A stretch of 54,243 nt of DNA from Flammeovirgaceae bacterium (lineage in GTDB: Bacteria > Bacteroidota > Bacteroidia > Cytophagales > Cyclobacteriaceae): positions 1-54,243 of the forward strand of contig JABMNK010000041.1 of the NCBI GenBank assembly GCA_013204595.1, in the 5' to 3' direction. The position numbers and the translations under genes were made by a program. The notes below the pieces were generated by a model, which was given only the letters and a program-made list of their open reading frames with translations, was not told the origin of the DNA and made no database searches. Of this stretch, positions 45,929 through 54,243 are shown piece by piece. Each line of letters starts with the position of its first letter. Position 1 is the first letter of the stretch.

Positions 45929-48898
45929 CTAAAAGGCGTATTTAACACCTAAACTGATTTCCGTTCCTGGTGTGAGTTGATTAAAAATTTCATTGTCCGC
46001 TCGGTAAGCCTCAAAAAATTCCTCTCGTTTATCATTTAGGATATTGTTGACACTGAAATTAAGGGTAAGTTGCTCTTCTTTTCCCATGACCTTATTCAAA
46101 TTAAAGTTTAAGCTGTTAAAGGGCTGGGCATAAATATCGGAAAAGAATCCTTCACCAACTACCGTCAGTGTTTTTCCTTTTACATTATAAAATAGTCCTG
46201 CATCAAGCAATTTGGCCGCATTATTATATTGAAATCCAAAATTAACGACATACGGCGCTTGGCCCACCATTACTCTGGTGTTCTGAATCGTTTCGCCCTC
46301 TTTCTGATATACCAATCTGGAATTGTACTCCATGTCAGTCATTTCGATCCTAGAATCTACTAGGGTCAGGTTACCATAGATGCTATAATTGGAAACAAGC
46401 GCTTTACGAAATTCAAATTCTGCCCCTAATACCATTCCATTTCCGACATTTCTAGGTTGAAATTCATTCCCAGACTGGGAAGTCGATATTCGAACCAATT
46501 CGATAGGGGAATCAAACGTTTTATAGAAGGCACTTACAGAAAATAACTGTTCCCTTTGAAGAAACAACTCCCAGCGTAGATCAAGATTGTTGATTCTTGT
46601 TTCCTTAAGATTGCCATCCCATAATACATTTCCGTCTGAATCCAAGTACTCAAAAAACCCACCATTGAACGTTCTATTGCTTACTGGATCCAAAATCTGC
46701 GCATAAGACATCTCTTTAAATGATGGCCTGGCAATTGTTTTGGAAAAGGAAAATCTTAAGTTCTGATTGTCCGTAACCGAATAAATCGTATTTAGCGATG
46801 GGAAAAAATCGGTAGCATCCAACACCTTATCGTTATCTAACAAATAAGCGCCATTTATTTTCCCAGCTCTTATTCTTTGAACTAAAGAAGCATATTCTTG
46901 ATCTGTAGCATCTCCCAACTGACTTGCAGCTCCCTGATTCATTCCTGTATGCCGTTGATCAAATTTTTCCATTCTCAAACCGACAATTGTTTTGAGTCTT
47001 TCAGTAACAGAGACTTCTGCCGATACATAGGCGGCCAAGTTTGTATTTGAAGACTGATAAGCATTGGCATTAGGATTTACGCCTCCATTTCTTTGATAAT
47101 ACATCCTATTGCCTTCATCTGTGGGTGAGCCAAATAAATTGATGTCTGAAATAATGTCATCGAAGCTTGCCTCATCTTCCCATCTCGTAGATGATTGTAT
47201 CCCCTGAACATAAAAGCCTTGAATTGAATAGTCTCTGTCCTTGTATACATAACTTGATCCAAACCGGAATTTCGCCTCTCTATTGAAAAATGTACTATTG
47301 TTGATTAAGTCAACCTTAGCCACTGAGTTCTTTTCAGTTAAAAATCTCCATAATCTTGTTGGAGGTCCCGCTGCTCCAGCATTAATTCTATTGGTTCCTG
47401 ATTCAGTAGAAAATGCTGCTCGCCTAACGTCTGGATCTGTTAAATTGCTGAAAGAAGGTGACAGTTTCCAGTCTATTTGCCATTTGCCCTCTTTCATATG
47501 ATGCGCTCCAGAGAGTAAAATATTTGTTAGCTCGCGTTGCCCGTATTCAAGATTGTCATTAAAGGCTAAATAATTTGAAATTAAACGAGGGTTAAAATCA
47601 TCATCTTCTGGATCTGACACCGTATTGAGACTGGCTGTTTTCTTCTCACCATTTTGAAGTCTCATAAAAGAAAGCCTGTATTTGGCATTTTGCGTCTTGT
47701 ATGCTAAGCCGACCAATCCTGCTGTAAGCACACTTTCTGTTGCGTAGGCGCCTATTCTTGTTGTCGCGGTCCCTAAGTCATAAATATTTGCCTCATTTCG
47801 CTTTTGATATTCTCCAAAAAACACGTCTTGATAAAAATCATTATCATTTTTGTAAGAGCCCGAAATGACATAACCCAAGGAATGACCATTTTTAAGATTC
47901 TTTTGATCTCCGTAGGACAGGCCTAAGCTATAGTTCATGAAATTGGTATGCTGCTTGGCGGCCAGTTGCTGGCTAAACGATCTACTCGTGTTGTAAACTT
48001 CTGACGCATCATCCACATAGACCTGGGGTAGCTCTTGATTGTCAATTTCAGTAGGGAGTTGTCTCACGCCAGAATCAAATCCCAACCAATCGGTGTTACT
48101 ACCCTCATAAGTGAGCGCATTAGATTTGAAATGCATTGATGGATTATAGGTCATTCCCAAAGAAACATTAAACATCTTTTCTTCAGGAAATTCTTTGGTC
48201 TCAATGTTAACTAAACCTCCCGTAAAATCCGCTGGTTGATCCGCCGTTGCTGTCTTGAGTATAACGATATTATTTAGAAGCGCGGTAGGGAAAAGATCGA
48301 TTTGTAAACTATTTCTATCCGGATCTAATCCGGGTATGTCTACACCATCCAGCATGGTCTTCGTATAACGATCACCTAATCCGCGAACATATACATATTT
48401 ACCCCCTTCAATACTTACGCCAGTAACCCGTTTGATGGCCCCCGCAGCATTAGAATCTCCGATTTTTCGAAAACTTGCGGAAGAAATGCCATCCAACATA
48501 TTCGCTGATTTTCTCTTTACCGTGATAAGAGCAGCCTCTGTAGATTTAGCCACCTGAGCCGTAACAACAACTGCCTCAAGTTCTTCAACGTCTTCTTGAA
48601 GACTCATTTGCTCAATAACAGTGATCTCCCCAGACTTGACTTCCAAACCTGTGATCGTCAAGGTCCTTAATGAAACGAAAGAAGCCTTAATATCGTAAAT
48701 ACCGGGCTCAGCTTGAATAAAAAATTTACCATCGAAATCACTTATCGCTCCATTCGTGGTTCCTTTTATCACAACAGTGACGCCGTAAAGTGGCTCTCCT
48801 GTGGCCTGCTCAATGACTGTACCTCGAATAGTCCCCTTTTGGGCGAAAACAAAAACACTACAAAGAAGAAATAGACCTGTTACAAATAGTTTATACAT
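45929..48898 (-). CDS. TonB-dependent receptor with CarboxypepD_reg domain
   Basis: A 989-residue outer-membrane receptor. Signal peptide from ATG 48898 (MYKLFVTGLFLLCSVFVFAQ), a carboxypeptidase-regulatory domain (IRGTVIEQATGEPLYGVTV, about 22-100), a plug domain (GVSIEGGKYVYVRGLGDRYT; ILKTATADQPADFTGG) and a long beta-barrel ending in GTEISLGVKYAF. No susD homologue is adjacent, so it is not a standard polysaccharide-uptake pair. The frame upstream to 48931 starts with GTG/ATG but would spoil the signal peptide. The beta-helix lipoprotein gene upstream is a possible partner. Substrate unknown. Confidence 0.93.
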   Translation of the reverse strand: MYKLFVTGLFLLCSVFVFAQKGTIRGTVIEQATGEPLYGVTVVIKGTTNGAISDFDGKFFIQAEPGIYDIKASFVSLRTLTITGLEVKSGEITVIEQMSLQEDVEELEAVVVTAQVAKSTEAALITVKRKSANMLDGISSASFRKIGDSNAAGAIKRVTGVSIEGGKYVYVRGLGDRYTKTMLDGVDIPGLDPDRNSLQIDLFPTALLNNIVILKTATADQPADFTGGLVNIETKEFPEEKMFNVSLGMTYNPSMHFKSNALTYEGSNTDWLGFDSGVRQLPTEIDNQELPQVYVDDASEVYNTSRSFSQQLAAKQHTNFMNYSLGLSYGDQKNLKNGHSLGYVISGSYKNDNDFYQDVFFGEYQKRNEANIYDLGTATTRIGAYATESVLTAGLVGLAYKTQNAKYRLSFMRLQNGEKKTASLNTVSDPEDDDFNPRLISNYLAFNDNLEYGQRELTNILLSGAHHMKEGKWQIDWKLSPSFSNLTDPDVRRAAFSTESGTNRINAGAAGPPTRLWRFLTEKNSVAKVDLINNSTFFNREAKFRFGSSYVYKDRDYSIQGFYVQGIQSSTRWEDEASFDDIISDINLFGSPTDEGNRMYYQRNGGVNPNANAYQSSNTNLAAYVSAEVSVTERLKTIVGLRMEKFDQRHTGMNQGAASQLGDATDQEYASLVQRIRAGKINGAYLLDNDKVLDATDFFPSLNTIYSVTDNQNLRFSFSKTIARPSFKEMSYAQILDPVSNRTFNGGFFEYLDSDGNVLWDGNLKETRINNLDLRWELFLQREQLFSVSAFYKTFDSPIELVRISTSQSGNEFQPRNVGNGMVLGAEFEFRKALVSNYSIYGNLTLVDSRIEMTDMEYNSRLVYQKEGETIQNTRVMVGQAPYVVNFGFQYNNAAKLLDAGLFYNVKGKTLTVVGEGFFSDIYAQPFNSLNFNLNKVMGKEEQLTLNFSVNNILNDKREEFFEAYRADNEIFNQLTPGTEISLGVKYAF

Positions 48899-49390
48899 TG
48901 TGTTATTTTGAAGTTTTAAACCGGACATCACCTACCCCTTTGGCCTTGAATACAGTTCTTTCCTATTGCAAAAATGCCGCAATAATGAGTGTCATTACGG
49001 CGCTTCACAATTAGTTAATATTTAATTAACACACATGTTTGAATAATTAATACTGAGTTAACATGATTGTAAGATTTCATTAACATTAACTCCCTATTTA
49101 TTTTATCGAAAAAAGTTTTAATCTCTACTTCCTTTCTGACAGTAATTCTTAAACAAAGAATTTATTTATTTTTCACATAACGTATTTAACTTGGAGCAAG
49201 TAGGCTCAATGCAGAATTTATTTAGGCCCTTGTGACCTGTCCCAAAAAGAGGTCGAGTTCCAATCTGAACCCTCTAACGCCTATTTGAAGGCAATAGGGT
49301 ATAAAGATGGCTTACTAAATAAGCGTTCAATCACATAAAAAAAACCCATTAGTCACAGACTAACGGGTTTTTTTATCTACTTATTTCTTA
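48899..49390. other. 492-base gene-free stretch before the TonB receptor gene
   Basis: AT-rich leader DNA. It holds TGCAAAAATG at 48967-48976 (also found before the beta-helix lipoprotein gene), an imperfect hairpin at 48977-49002 (GCCG and TAATGA paired with TCATTA and CGGC, a three-base bulge), and the terminator at 49337-49372. From 49172 to 49336 there is a less AT-rich part with a 40-codon open frame ending NAYLKAIGYKDGLLNKRSIT that I could not assign; it may be a remnant or nothing. Confidence 0.5.
49337..49372 (-). terminator. Rho-independent terminator of the beta-helix lipoprotein gene
   Basis: On the minus strand, AAAACCCGTTAGTC (49372-49359) pairs with GACTAATGGGTTTT (49354-49341), one G-U pair, loop TGT, followed by more T (49340-49337). 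It lies 18 bases past the gene end and so isolates it from the TonB receptor gene downstream. Confidence 0.85.
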
Positions 49391-50656
49391 TTATAATCCT
49401 AAGTCTGTCAAAGCACCTGACTTACCCGCCCATGTCCAATCTGCGAATACAGATTTCTGTGGCCCTTTGGTTCTTGCTGCAAGTGTGGTCTCCGTAATTA
49501 TACCGGCCGCAGAGGTAAAACAAGTAGCAACAGCTACTCCTGTAGGCATCGTTACTTCCCATCCAGATGACGTTCCTGAACCATCTCCCTGAAAAGAGGC
49601 GACTCCCTTGCCTGTAGCAGCCCAAGTTGCGTCTATTCCAAATATATAAATGTCTTGAACCGCAGCATTCGTATTTGAATCCCAATCAACACCCTCAACT
49701 ATATCTGCCCCAGCATACACAACACCATTTTTGAATGTATGGAATCCAGTAGACCCATTGACCTTAGCGGTTCCTTCAGGACCATCTAATTCAAATGCTG
49801 AGCCTCCAAGAGGTGTTACGATCATGAAATCAGTAACTGTCCCTTGATAATCTTGATCAGTATCTAACCCATCATCATTACTATTCCATATCAAGACTTT
49901 TGATACATTAACCGTACCACCGAAAAACTCAATACCATCATCCGCGTTTGCAACCACTTCTACGCCTTCGATAACAGTGCCTGATCCTACTCCACCTAAA
50001 CTCAACCCATTGATCTCATTTCCCTCACCGATATTTGCTCCTCCATGGCGAATCGAAATATAGTTGATCGTACCAGAATTATCTGCAGCCGCCGTTCCGC
50101 CGTACAATCCGTTGGTGTCACTTGTAGGTATACCTTCAATATTTGTTTCTGCTACATCATTTTTCAAAGATGCGGGCGCATTTCCTAAAATGATGACACC
50201 TCCCCATAAACCAGAAATTGATTCGTCAAGATTCGGTGATAATATTTCTCCCGGTTGGATTTCATCAGCGACCGTTGTGAAGATGATCGGTGCATCAGCG
50301 GTGCCCGCTGCATTCAACTTTGCCCCTCTGGCAACTAATAAAGCGGTCGCGTTGGCTCCGGTACCCGCTTGCCCCTTAATAACAGTGCCCGCCTCAATAG
50401 TCAAAGTAGCACCAGATTCAACAGCGATTCTACCTCCCAAAATATAAACGGAATCAGATGACCAGGTTTCATCAGCTGAAATATTTTCAGTAACCAAAAC
50501 TTCAATGCAAGCAGTACCTACACAAGTTTGTTCAACTACAGTAACCGTATCTGTTTCTGTCACCGTCTCAGTCACTATGATTGTTTCTGGGTCATTATTA
50601 CAAGCCACTAACCAGAGCATAGCAACTATAGAAGAAAATATAAAGAAATTTTTCAT
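49391..50656 (-). CDS. Beta-helix surface or periplasmic lipoprotein
   Basis: A 421-residue lipoprotein from ATG 50656, with lipobox LWLVAC (Cys19); a longer frame from 50710 would bury the signal. After a Thr/Val-rich spacer (TETVTETDTVTVVEQ) comes a right-handed beta-helix: SVYILGGRIAVESGATLTIE, GTVIKGQAG, GLWGGVIILG, NYISIRHGGANIG, DGIEFFGGTVNVSKVL, NSNDDGLDTDQDYQG. No polysaccharide-lyase catalytic residues stand out. Related Bacteroidota proteins are sometimes mislabelled multidrug transporter; no membrane helices are present. Its position before a TonB receptor suggests a role in binding that receptor's ligand (inference). Confidence 0.8.
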   Translation of the reverse strand: MKNFFIFSSIVAMLWLVACNNDPETIIVTETVTETDTVTVVEQTCVGTACIEVLVTENISADETWSSDSVYILGGRIAVESGATLTIEAGTVIKGQAGTGANATALLVARGAKLNAAGTADAPIIFTTVADEIQPGEILSPNLDESISGLWGGVIILGNAPASLKNDVAETNIEGIPTSDTNGLYGGTAAADNSGTINYISIRHGGANIGEGNEINGLSLGGVGSGTVIEGVEVVANADDGIEFFGGTVNVSKVLIWNSNDDGLDTDQDYQGTVTDFMIVTPLGGSAFELDGPEGTAKVNGSTGFHTFKNGVVYAGADIVEGVDWDSNTNAAVQDIYIFGIDATWAATGKGVASFQGDGSGTSSGWEVTMPTGVAVATCFTSAAGIITETTLAARTKGPQKSVFADWTWAGKSGALTDLGL

Positions 50657-50817
50657 GATATTAGTTTTAGCGTTTTTTTTGACATTTAATTCTGCAAAAA
50701 TGACTCCCAACTATTACCTCATGAGGTTTAAGATATTACTTTTTTGTTAAGCCAAACAGGAAACTGTTAAGCAAATGTTATCAACCGCGCTATTGGCCTA
50801 ATAAGGCCATCTTAATG

Positions 50818-51810
50818 CTATTTTGATATTTGAACTTTCGATAGTAATACCTTGATGATGTCGTGTGTAGTGACCCCATCAGCCTCGGCTTCATAATTCA
50901 ACAAAATACGGTGATTCATAACATCATCGGCTACCTCCTTGATATCCTCTGGCAAGACAAAATCTCTTTGGTTAAAAAAAGCAACCGCCTTTGCCGCCAG
51001 ATTAAGGTTGATTGATGCTCTTGGTGAGGCGCCAAATTGTATGTAATGTGCGACATCATCTAGATGATAGTCTTTGGGATCTCTCGTCGCCAACACCAAT
51101 TCTACAATGTACTTTTCTAGTGATTCGGATAAACTTACCGCATTGATTTCTTCTCTGATGGCAAAAATGTCTGCTTTTGATAACACCGTATTCAACTCGG
51201 GCTTAAAGGTCATGTTGGACATCCTACGCATCACTTCCAATTCCTCATCTTTCGAAGGATAAGTTACATGTACCTTCATCATAAAGCGATCCACCTGCGC
51301 TTCGGGTAATGGATAAGTACCTTCCTGATCAACTGGGTTTTGTGTGGCCATTACCAAAAACGGCCGATCTAGCTGATAGGTGTTTTCACCGATGGTCACC
51401 TGTTTTTCTTGCATGGCTTCGAGCAAGGCAGATTGCACTTTGGCAGGAGATCTGTTTACCTCATCGGCCAAAATCATATTGGCAAATATCGGTCCTTTTT
51501 TAACCTCAAAGATGGCCTGCTTTTGATTGTATATCATCGTCCCCACCAAGTCTGCAGGCAACAAATCTGGCGTAAATTGAATTCTTTTAAAATCCAGTTG
51601 TAAGACATTTGCGAGCGTATTGACCGTCAAGGTCTTTGCAATTCCAGGAACCCCCTCTAACAGGATATGGTTTTGTGTAAAAAGCCCTATCAAAAGCCTA
51701 TTAACCATATGCTTTTGTCCAACTACCACCTTGGCTACTTCATCAACTACCTGCGTGATTTTGACTTGATGCTCCTTTCTTAACTCGGGGTCGATAACTA
51801 CTTTATCCAT
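50818..51810 (-). CDS. MoxR-family AAA ATPase
   Basis: A 330-residue chaperone-like AAA+ protein: Walker A GVPGIAKT (53-60), Walker B MILADEVNRSP, sensor 1 MATQNPVDQEGTYPLPEAQ (in part) and the C-terminal lid with FGASPRASINLNLAAKA. MoxR ATPases usually act with DUF58 and VWA-domain proteins encoded directly downstream, helping assemble periplasmic or enzyme complexes. Here the downstream neighbour is the unrelated beta-helix lipoprotein, so it stands alone. A candidate promoter lies at 51834-51860. Confidence 0.93.
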   Translation of the reverse strand: MDKVVIDPELRKEHQVKITQVVDEVAKVVVGQKHMVNRLLIGLFTQNHILLEGVPGIAKTLTVNTLANVLQLDFKRIQFTPDLLPADLVGTMIYNQKQAIFEVKKGPIFANMILADEVNRSPAKVQSALLEAMQEKQVTIGENTYQLDRPFLVMATQNPVDQEGTYPLPEAQVDRFMMKVHVTYPSKDEELEVMRRMSNMTFKPELNTVLSKADIFAIREEINAVSLSESLEKYIVELVLATRDPKDYHLDDVAHYIQFGASPRASINLNLAAKAVAFFNQRDFVLPEDIKEVADDVMNHRILLNYEAEADGVTTHDIIKVLLSKVQISK

Positions 51811-51833
51811 TTATACAATATTCATTTGGGCGA

Positions 51834-51860
51834 CAAAAATAGGGATCCTTTTAAAAACAA
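51834..51860 (-). promoter_or_regulatory. Candidate promoter of the MoxR gene
   Basis: Minus strand: TTG at 51860-51858, a spacer of 16 bases, and TATTTTTG at 51841-51834. The -7 box is a full match; the spacer is slightly short. The remaining gap to 52042 holds only a tandem CATTGTTAA(T) duplication at 51891-51909. Confidence 0.45.
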
Positions 51861-52042
51861 AAAACCTTATTTTTTATATCAAACTACTTTCATTGTTAAT
51901 CATTGTTAAAAAAAGGTCAAAATAACCATCAGAAGACGTTTTTTCTGGCTTCGACATATTTCACTTTGCCATAAATAGTTATTTATGCTACCTAAAATAG
52001 CTTAAAGTCAAAAAGACAGATTACGTTACTCGTGGCGGTTAT

Positions 52043-53257
52043 TTATTCTTTTTGAAAAACCCTAACATAATCTACGATCATATATTGTGGAAATTCGGTG
52101 ATACTATTTGGGTTACCGGGCCAATTTCCCCCCACGGCTACATTCAATATTAAAAAGAAGGATTCCTTAAATTCTGCCAGGAAAAAAGGCGTGATATCCA
52201 AGGTATTGAACAACTTATCATCTCTATACCATGAGATCTTCGTGGCATCCCATACAATAGAAAAAACATGAAATTCATCATTATAGATACCCTCAGATAA
52301 CTCAGAAGAATTGCCATATTGTGCACGAAATTCATTGTCCCACCAATGCGCCGTTCCATGCACCGTGTTATCTCGCCCGTCTCCTCCTCCAATCATCTCC
52401 ATAATGTCAATTTCTCCGCATTTAGGCCACGATACTTGATCAATGTTATTGCCCAACATCCAAAGTGCAGGCCATATGCCTTGACCCAAGGGTAGCTTTG
52501 CCCTAATGTCTATTCTTCCATATTTGAAGGACTTCTTGTTTTTGGTAACCAATCTTGACGAGGTATAACTACTTTCTTCCATAGATTCCTTCTTAGCTTC
52601 TATTACCAGGTAATTATTGTTGACGAGGTAGGTATTTTCCTCTGTATAATATTGAAGTTCCCTATTTCCCCAACCACATAAATCTGGACACCCATCTCCT
52701 ATTTCAAAAGTCCATTTTTGACTGTTTATCATCGATTGATCAAATTCATCCTGCCAAACCAAGGACATTCCCTCGTAAGCCAAGGGAGTTTGGTAACCTG
52801 AATCAGATAGTTCGATCGTCCGCAACGCTACGCTATCAAAGTCGTCATTGGTAATATGGATGGTCATTTCTGTGTTGAGAATATCAGCATTATCGGCAGT
52901 AGAAAATAAAAGGTAGAAAACTTCATCGCTTTCCTCAGTCTCATCACCAATTATTTCAAAGGAAATAGATTGTTCAGTTTCCCCAGGTGCAAAACTGACT
53001 TTATTGATCTGCAATAAATCATAATCTTGTTCAGGCAACGCTGTCCCCGACTTAGCCTCATAATTAATAACTACTTCGCTAAGTGATGGCTTGCTTAATT
53101 CGATTTTTATTTGTGCTTCTTGATCCAAATCAGATTCAACGAAGCCCGCATCTGTAAAAACTAATAGGGGTAAGGATTCTGTAGTACTTTCAGCCTCCGA
53201 ACAACAAAGCAGGGTAAGCGAAGAAATAATAAAAAATAATAAAAAAAGCAACCTCAT
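52043..53257 (-). CDS. GH16 beta-glucanase lipoprotein with Calx-beta domain
   Basis: A 404-residue exported glycoside hydrolase, probably an endo-beta-1,3-glucanase (laminarinase). Lipoprotein signal ending LTLLCC; Calx-beta domain at about 32-140 (SFAPGETEQSISFEIIGDETEES in part); GH16 jelly roll from about 160 with LVWQDEFDQ, WGNRELQYYTEEN, GIWPALWMLG, and the catalytic GEIDIME, nucleophile Glu282, Asp284 and acid/base Glu287. Laminarin is the storage glucan of brown algae and diatoms, which fits a marine origin. It has its own promoter and no SusCD genes beside it. Confidence 0.94.
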   Translation of the reverse strand: MRLLFLLFFIISSLTLLCCSEAESTTESLPLLVFTDAGFVESDLDQEAQIKIELSKPSLSEVVINYEAKSGTALPEQDYDLLQINKVSFAPGETEQSISFEIIGDETEESDEVFYLLFSTADNADILNTEMTIHITNDDFDSVALRTIELSDSGYQTPLAYEGMSLVWQDEFDQSMINSQKWTFEIGDGCPDLCGWGNRELQYYTEENTYLVNNNYLVIEAKKESMEESSYTSSRLVTKNKKSFKYGRIDIRAKLPLGQGIWPALWMLGNNIDQVSWPKCGEIDIMEMIGGGDGRDNTVHGTAHWWDNEFRAQYGNSSELSEGIYNDEFHVFSIVWDATKISWYRDDKLFNTLDITPFFLAEFKESFFLILNVAVGGNWPGNPNSITEFPQYMIVDYVRVFQKE

Positions 53258-53285
53258 AATGAAAACTTAAAAATTCTATAAAACT

Positions 53286-53313
53286 CAAAACTAAATATAA
53301 ACAGGTAAAACAA
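53286..53313 (-). promoter_or_regulatory. Candidate promoter of the GH16 gene
   Basis: Minus strand: TTG at 53313-53311, a spacer of 17 bases, and TAGTTTTG at 53293-53286, a match to TAnnTTTG. About 29 bases before the ATG at 53257. Confidence 0.5.
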
Positions 53314-53401
53314 ATTATACTTTCTCTTCATAATTGTTTGTTTAGATGACAGCTATCATGGGATGAAAAGAAAGTTCTATTCCACTTTGTCCTTTTCTTT
53401 T

Positions 53402-54025
53402 TCAAGCTTCCCCTTTAACCTGTCTCATTACATAAAACATTTCCGAAGCGATTTGTAAGCATCTCTGGTCATAGGTGACTATTTCTGTATTTGTGCCGTC
53501 TGAGACCTTTGGGTCTTGGTAGATCAATCGAATCTTGGAATTAGCTCCAAAAATAATGGGACATGACTCATCGGCCTCAGAGCATGTCATTACTGCGCAG
53601 AAGTTTTTTTGGGGATTTTCCGGATGATCAAACATTTTCGAAAAACTAATCACGGGAGGAGTACCTACCTTTATGATCACCTCATAACGCGGATTGTCCG
53701 CTGCTGATGCCTCCGAATCATTAATAGTCAATCCCGCTCTGCGAAGGGCAGCTACGGCCCTAGGATTAAAAGCAGTTGTCTCTGTGCCGCCACTAAACGT
53801 CTGAATAAATGAAAGTCCATGATGAAGCGCGGCTTTTTGAGCCCATATTTGACCCAAATGGCTTCTTCGCGAATTGTGTGTACAAATGAAGGTAAGTTTT
53901 ACTGGGCCTCCAGAAGCAGTATTTGATTTGATGTAGGCCCTTAGTTCTTCCAAAACTTTGATTCTTTGCAGTTCCAATCTATAGGAAGCCTCTATCACTC
54001 TGGCGATGTATTTTTCTAACGGCAT
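53402..54025 (-). CDS. Low-molecular-weight phosphatase / arsenate reductase-like protein
   Basis: A 207-residue protein with the CX5R phosphate-binding loop CTHNSRRS (Cys48 to Arg54) after the strand VKLTFI. The first 40 residues form a helix pair not found in minimal LMW-PTPs. Two further Cys in VMTCSEADESCP could take part in an arsenate-reductase-type disulfide relay, and an Asp in IYQDPKVSDG could serve as the general acid. Bacteroidota homologues are labelled protein-tyrosine-phosphatase. No arsenite exporter or ArsR gene is seen, so the role is open. It sits beside the IS3 element at the right edge. Confidence 0.8.
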   Translation of the reverse strand: MPLEKYIARVIEASYRLELQRIKVLEELRAYIKSNTASGGPVKLTFICTHNSRRSHLGQIWAQKAALHHGLSFIQTFSGGTETTAFNPRAVAALRRAGLTINDSEASAADNPRYEVIIKVGTPPVISFSKMFDHPENPQKNFCAVMTCSEADESCPIIFGANSKIRLIYQDPKVSDGTNTEIVTYDQRCLQIASEMFYVMRQVKGEA

Positions 54026-54185
54026 TACTTTTAAATAATAATTTTTATACTATAATAGCTCGAATATTGATGTACTAGTTTTACCTAAATCTCTTACGCT
54101 AATAGAAGCATCCAAAATAATAGTCAAAGTATAATTCCTCCCAATTTCAGAACAGCTAGTTAAAGTGTAAATTTAACAGTTGTAT

Positions 54186-54243
54186 ATGAGAAAAGAAAGA
54201 CGAAAATTCAGTGCTGCCTTCAAGACGAAAGTGGCTCTGGAAG
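54186..54243 (+). mobile_element. IS3-family transposase OrfA, first 19 codons
   Basis: From ATG 54186 the frame reads MRKERRKFSAAFKTKVALE and runs off the right edge. RRKFSAAFKTKVALE is the helix-turn-helix opening typical of IS3-family OrfA proteins, which bind the element ends and, fused by frameshift to OrfB, cut and join DNA. The left end of the element is probably just upstream, within about 54164-54185 (GTGTAAATTTAACAGTTGT), but I cannot confirm an inverted repeat without the other end. Confidence 0.8.

Noticed and set aside
51891-51909. Tandem CATTGTTAA duplication upstream of the MoxR gene
   Set aside because: Only two short AT-rich copies; compatible with chance.

Overview
The window is chromosomal DNA of a Bacteroidota bacterium, most likely a gliding, marine-type member of the class Cytophagia. 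The evidence is a complete gldK-gldL-gldM-gldN type IX secretion/gliding locus with a PorP/SprF gene in front, a PorW/SprE homologue, a TonB-dependent receptor with an N-terminal carboxypeptidase-regulatory domain, LytS/LytTR signalling, and promoters of the Bacteroidota type (TTG, about 19 bases, TAnnTTTG). Most of the window is housekeeping DNA. The right edge runs into an IS3-family insertion sequence and the left edge cuts a purM gene.

Layout. 1-6641, all minus: purM (partial), an MFS transporter, a PorE-like OmpA lipoprotein, a small conserved protein, and a two-gene Fe-S electron-transfer module. 6677-6875: tRNA-Phe with a clear promoter, a UUCG-loop terminator and a 20-bp perfect palindrome. 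6992-8669, minus: a compact dksA-like / scpB / rluB operon. 8810-11625, minus: a GltB-like FMN protein and a broken secreted protein gene. 11901-14452, plus: asd, a THUMP-like methyltransferase and a small protein. 14479-22792, minus: an M23 peptidase, a bactofilin, the F-type ATP synthase genes I-(small membrane protein)-a-c-b-delta-alpha-gamma, then a UbiA-like protein and a methyltransferase; the beta and epsilon subunits are not here. 22901-29523, plus: porW/sprE, a class A penicillin-binding protein and uvrC. 29548-35079, minus: porP-gldK-gldL-gldM-gldN. 35170-37066, minus: hemD and a DUF4271 protein; hemW follows on the plus strand. 38413-43033, minus: uvrA overlapping a LytS-type kinase and a LytTR regulator. 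43086-54025: LOG protein, SDR epimerase, two small exported proteins (plus), TonB receptor, beta-helix lipoprotein, MoxR ATPase, GH16 glucanase lipoprotein and a tyrosine-phosphatase-like protein, ending at an IS3 orfA.

How it fits together. The stretch 21458-35079 is an envelope hub: bactofilin and M23 peptidase diverge from porW-PBP1A, which converge on the GldKLMN motor/ring genes. Together with the PorE-like protein at 1923 this gives peptidoglycan synthesis, peptidoglycan remodelling, peptidoglycan anchoring of the secretion ring and the proton-driven GldLM motor within about 33 kb. The ATP synthase next to it has a candidate RNA hairpin between atpE and atpF that could raise c-subunit output.

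I did not find an obviously new defence, mobile or biosynthetic system. The most unusual items are the atpE-atpF hairpin, the decayed lamin-tail-type gene at 10439-11625, the 20-bp palindrome beside tRNA-Phe, the 18-bp tandem repeat in front of atpB, and the UbiA-like/methyltransferase pair behind the ATP synthase genes.
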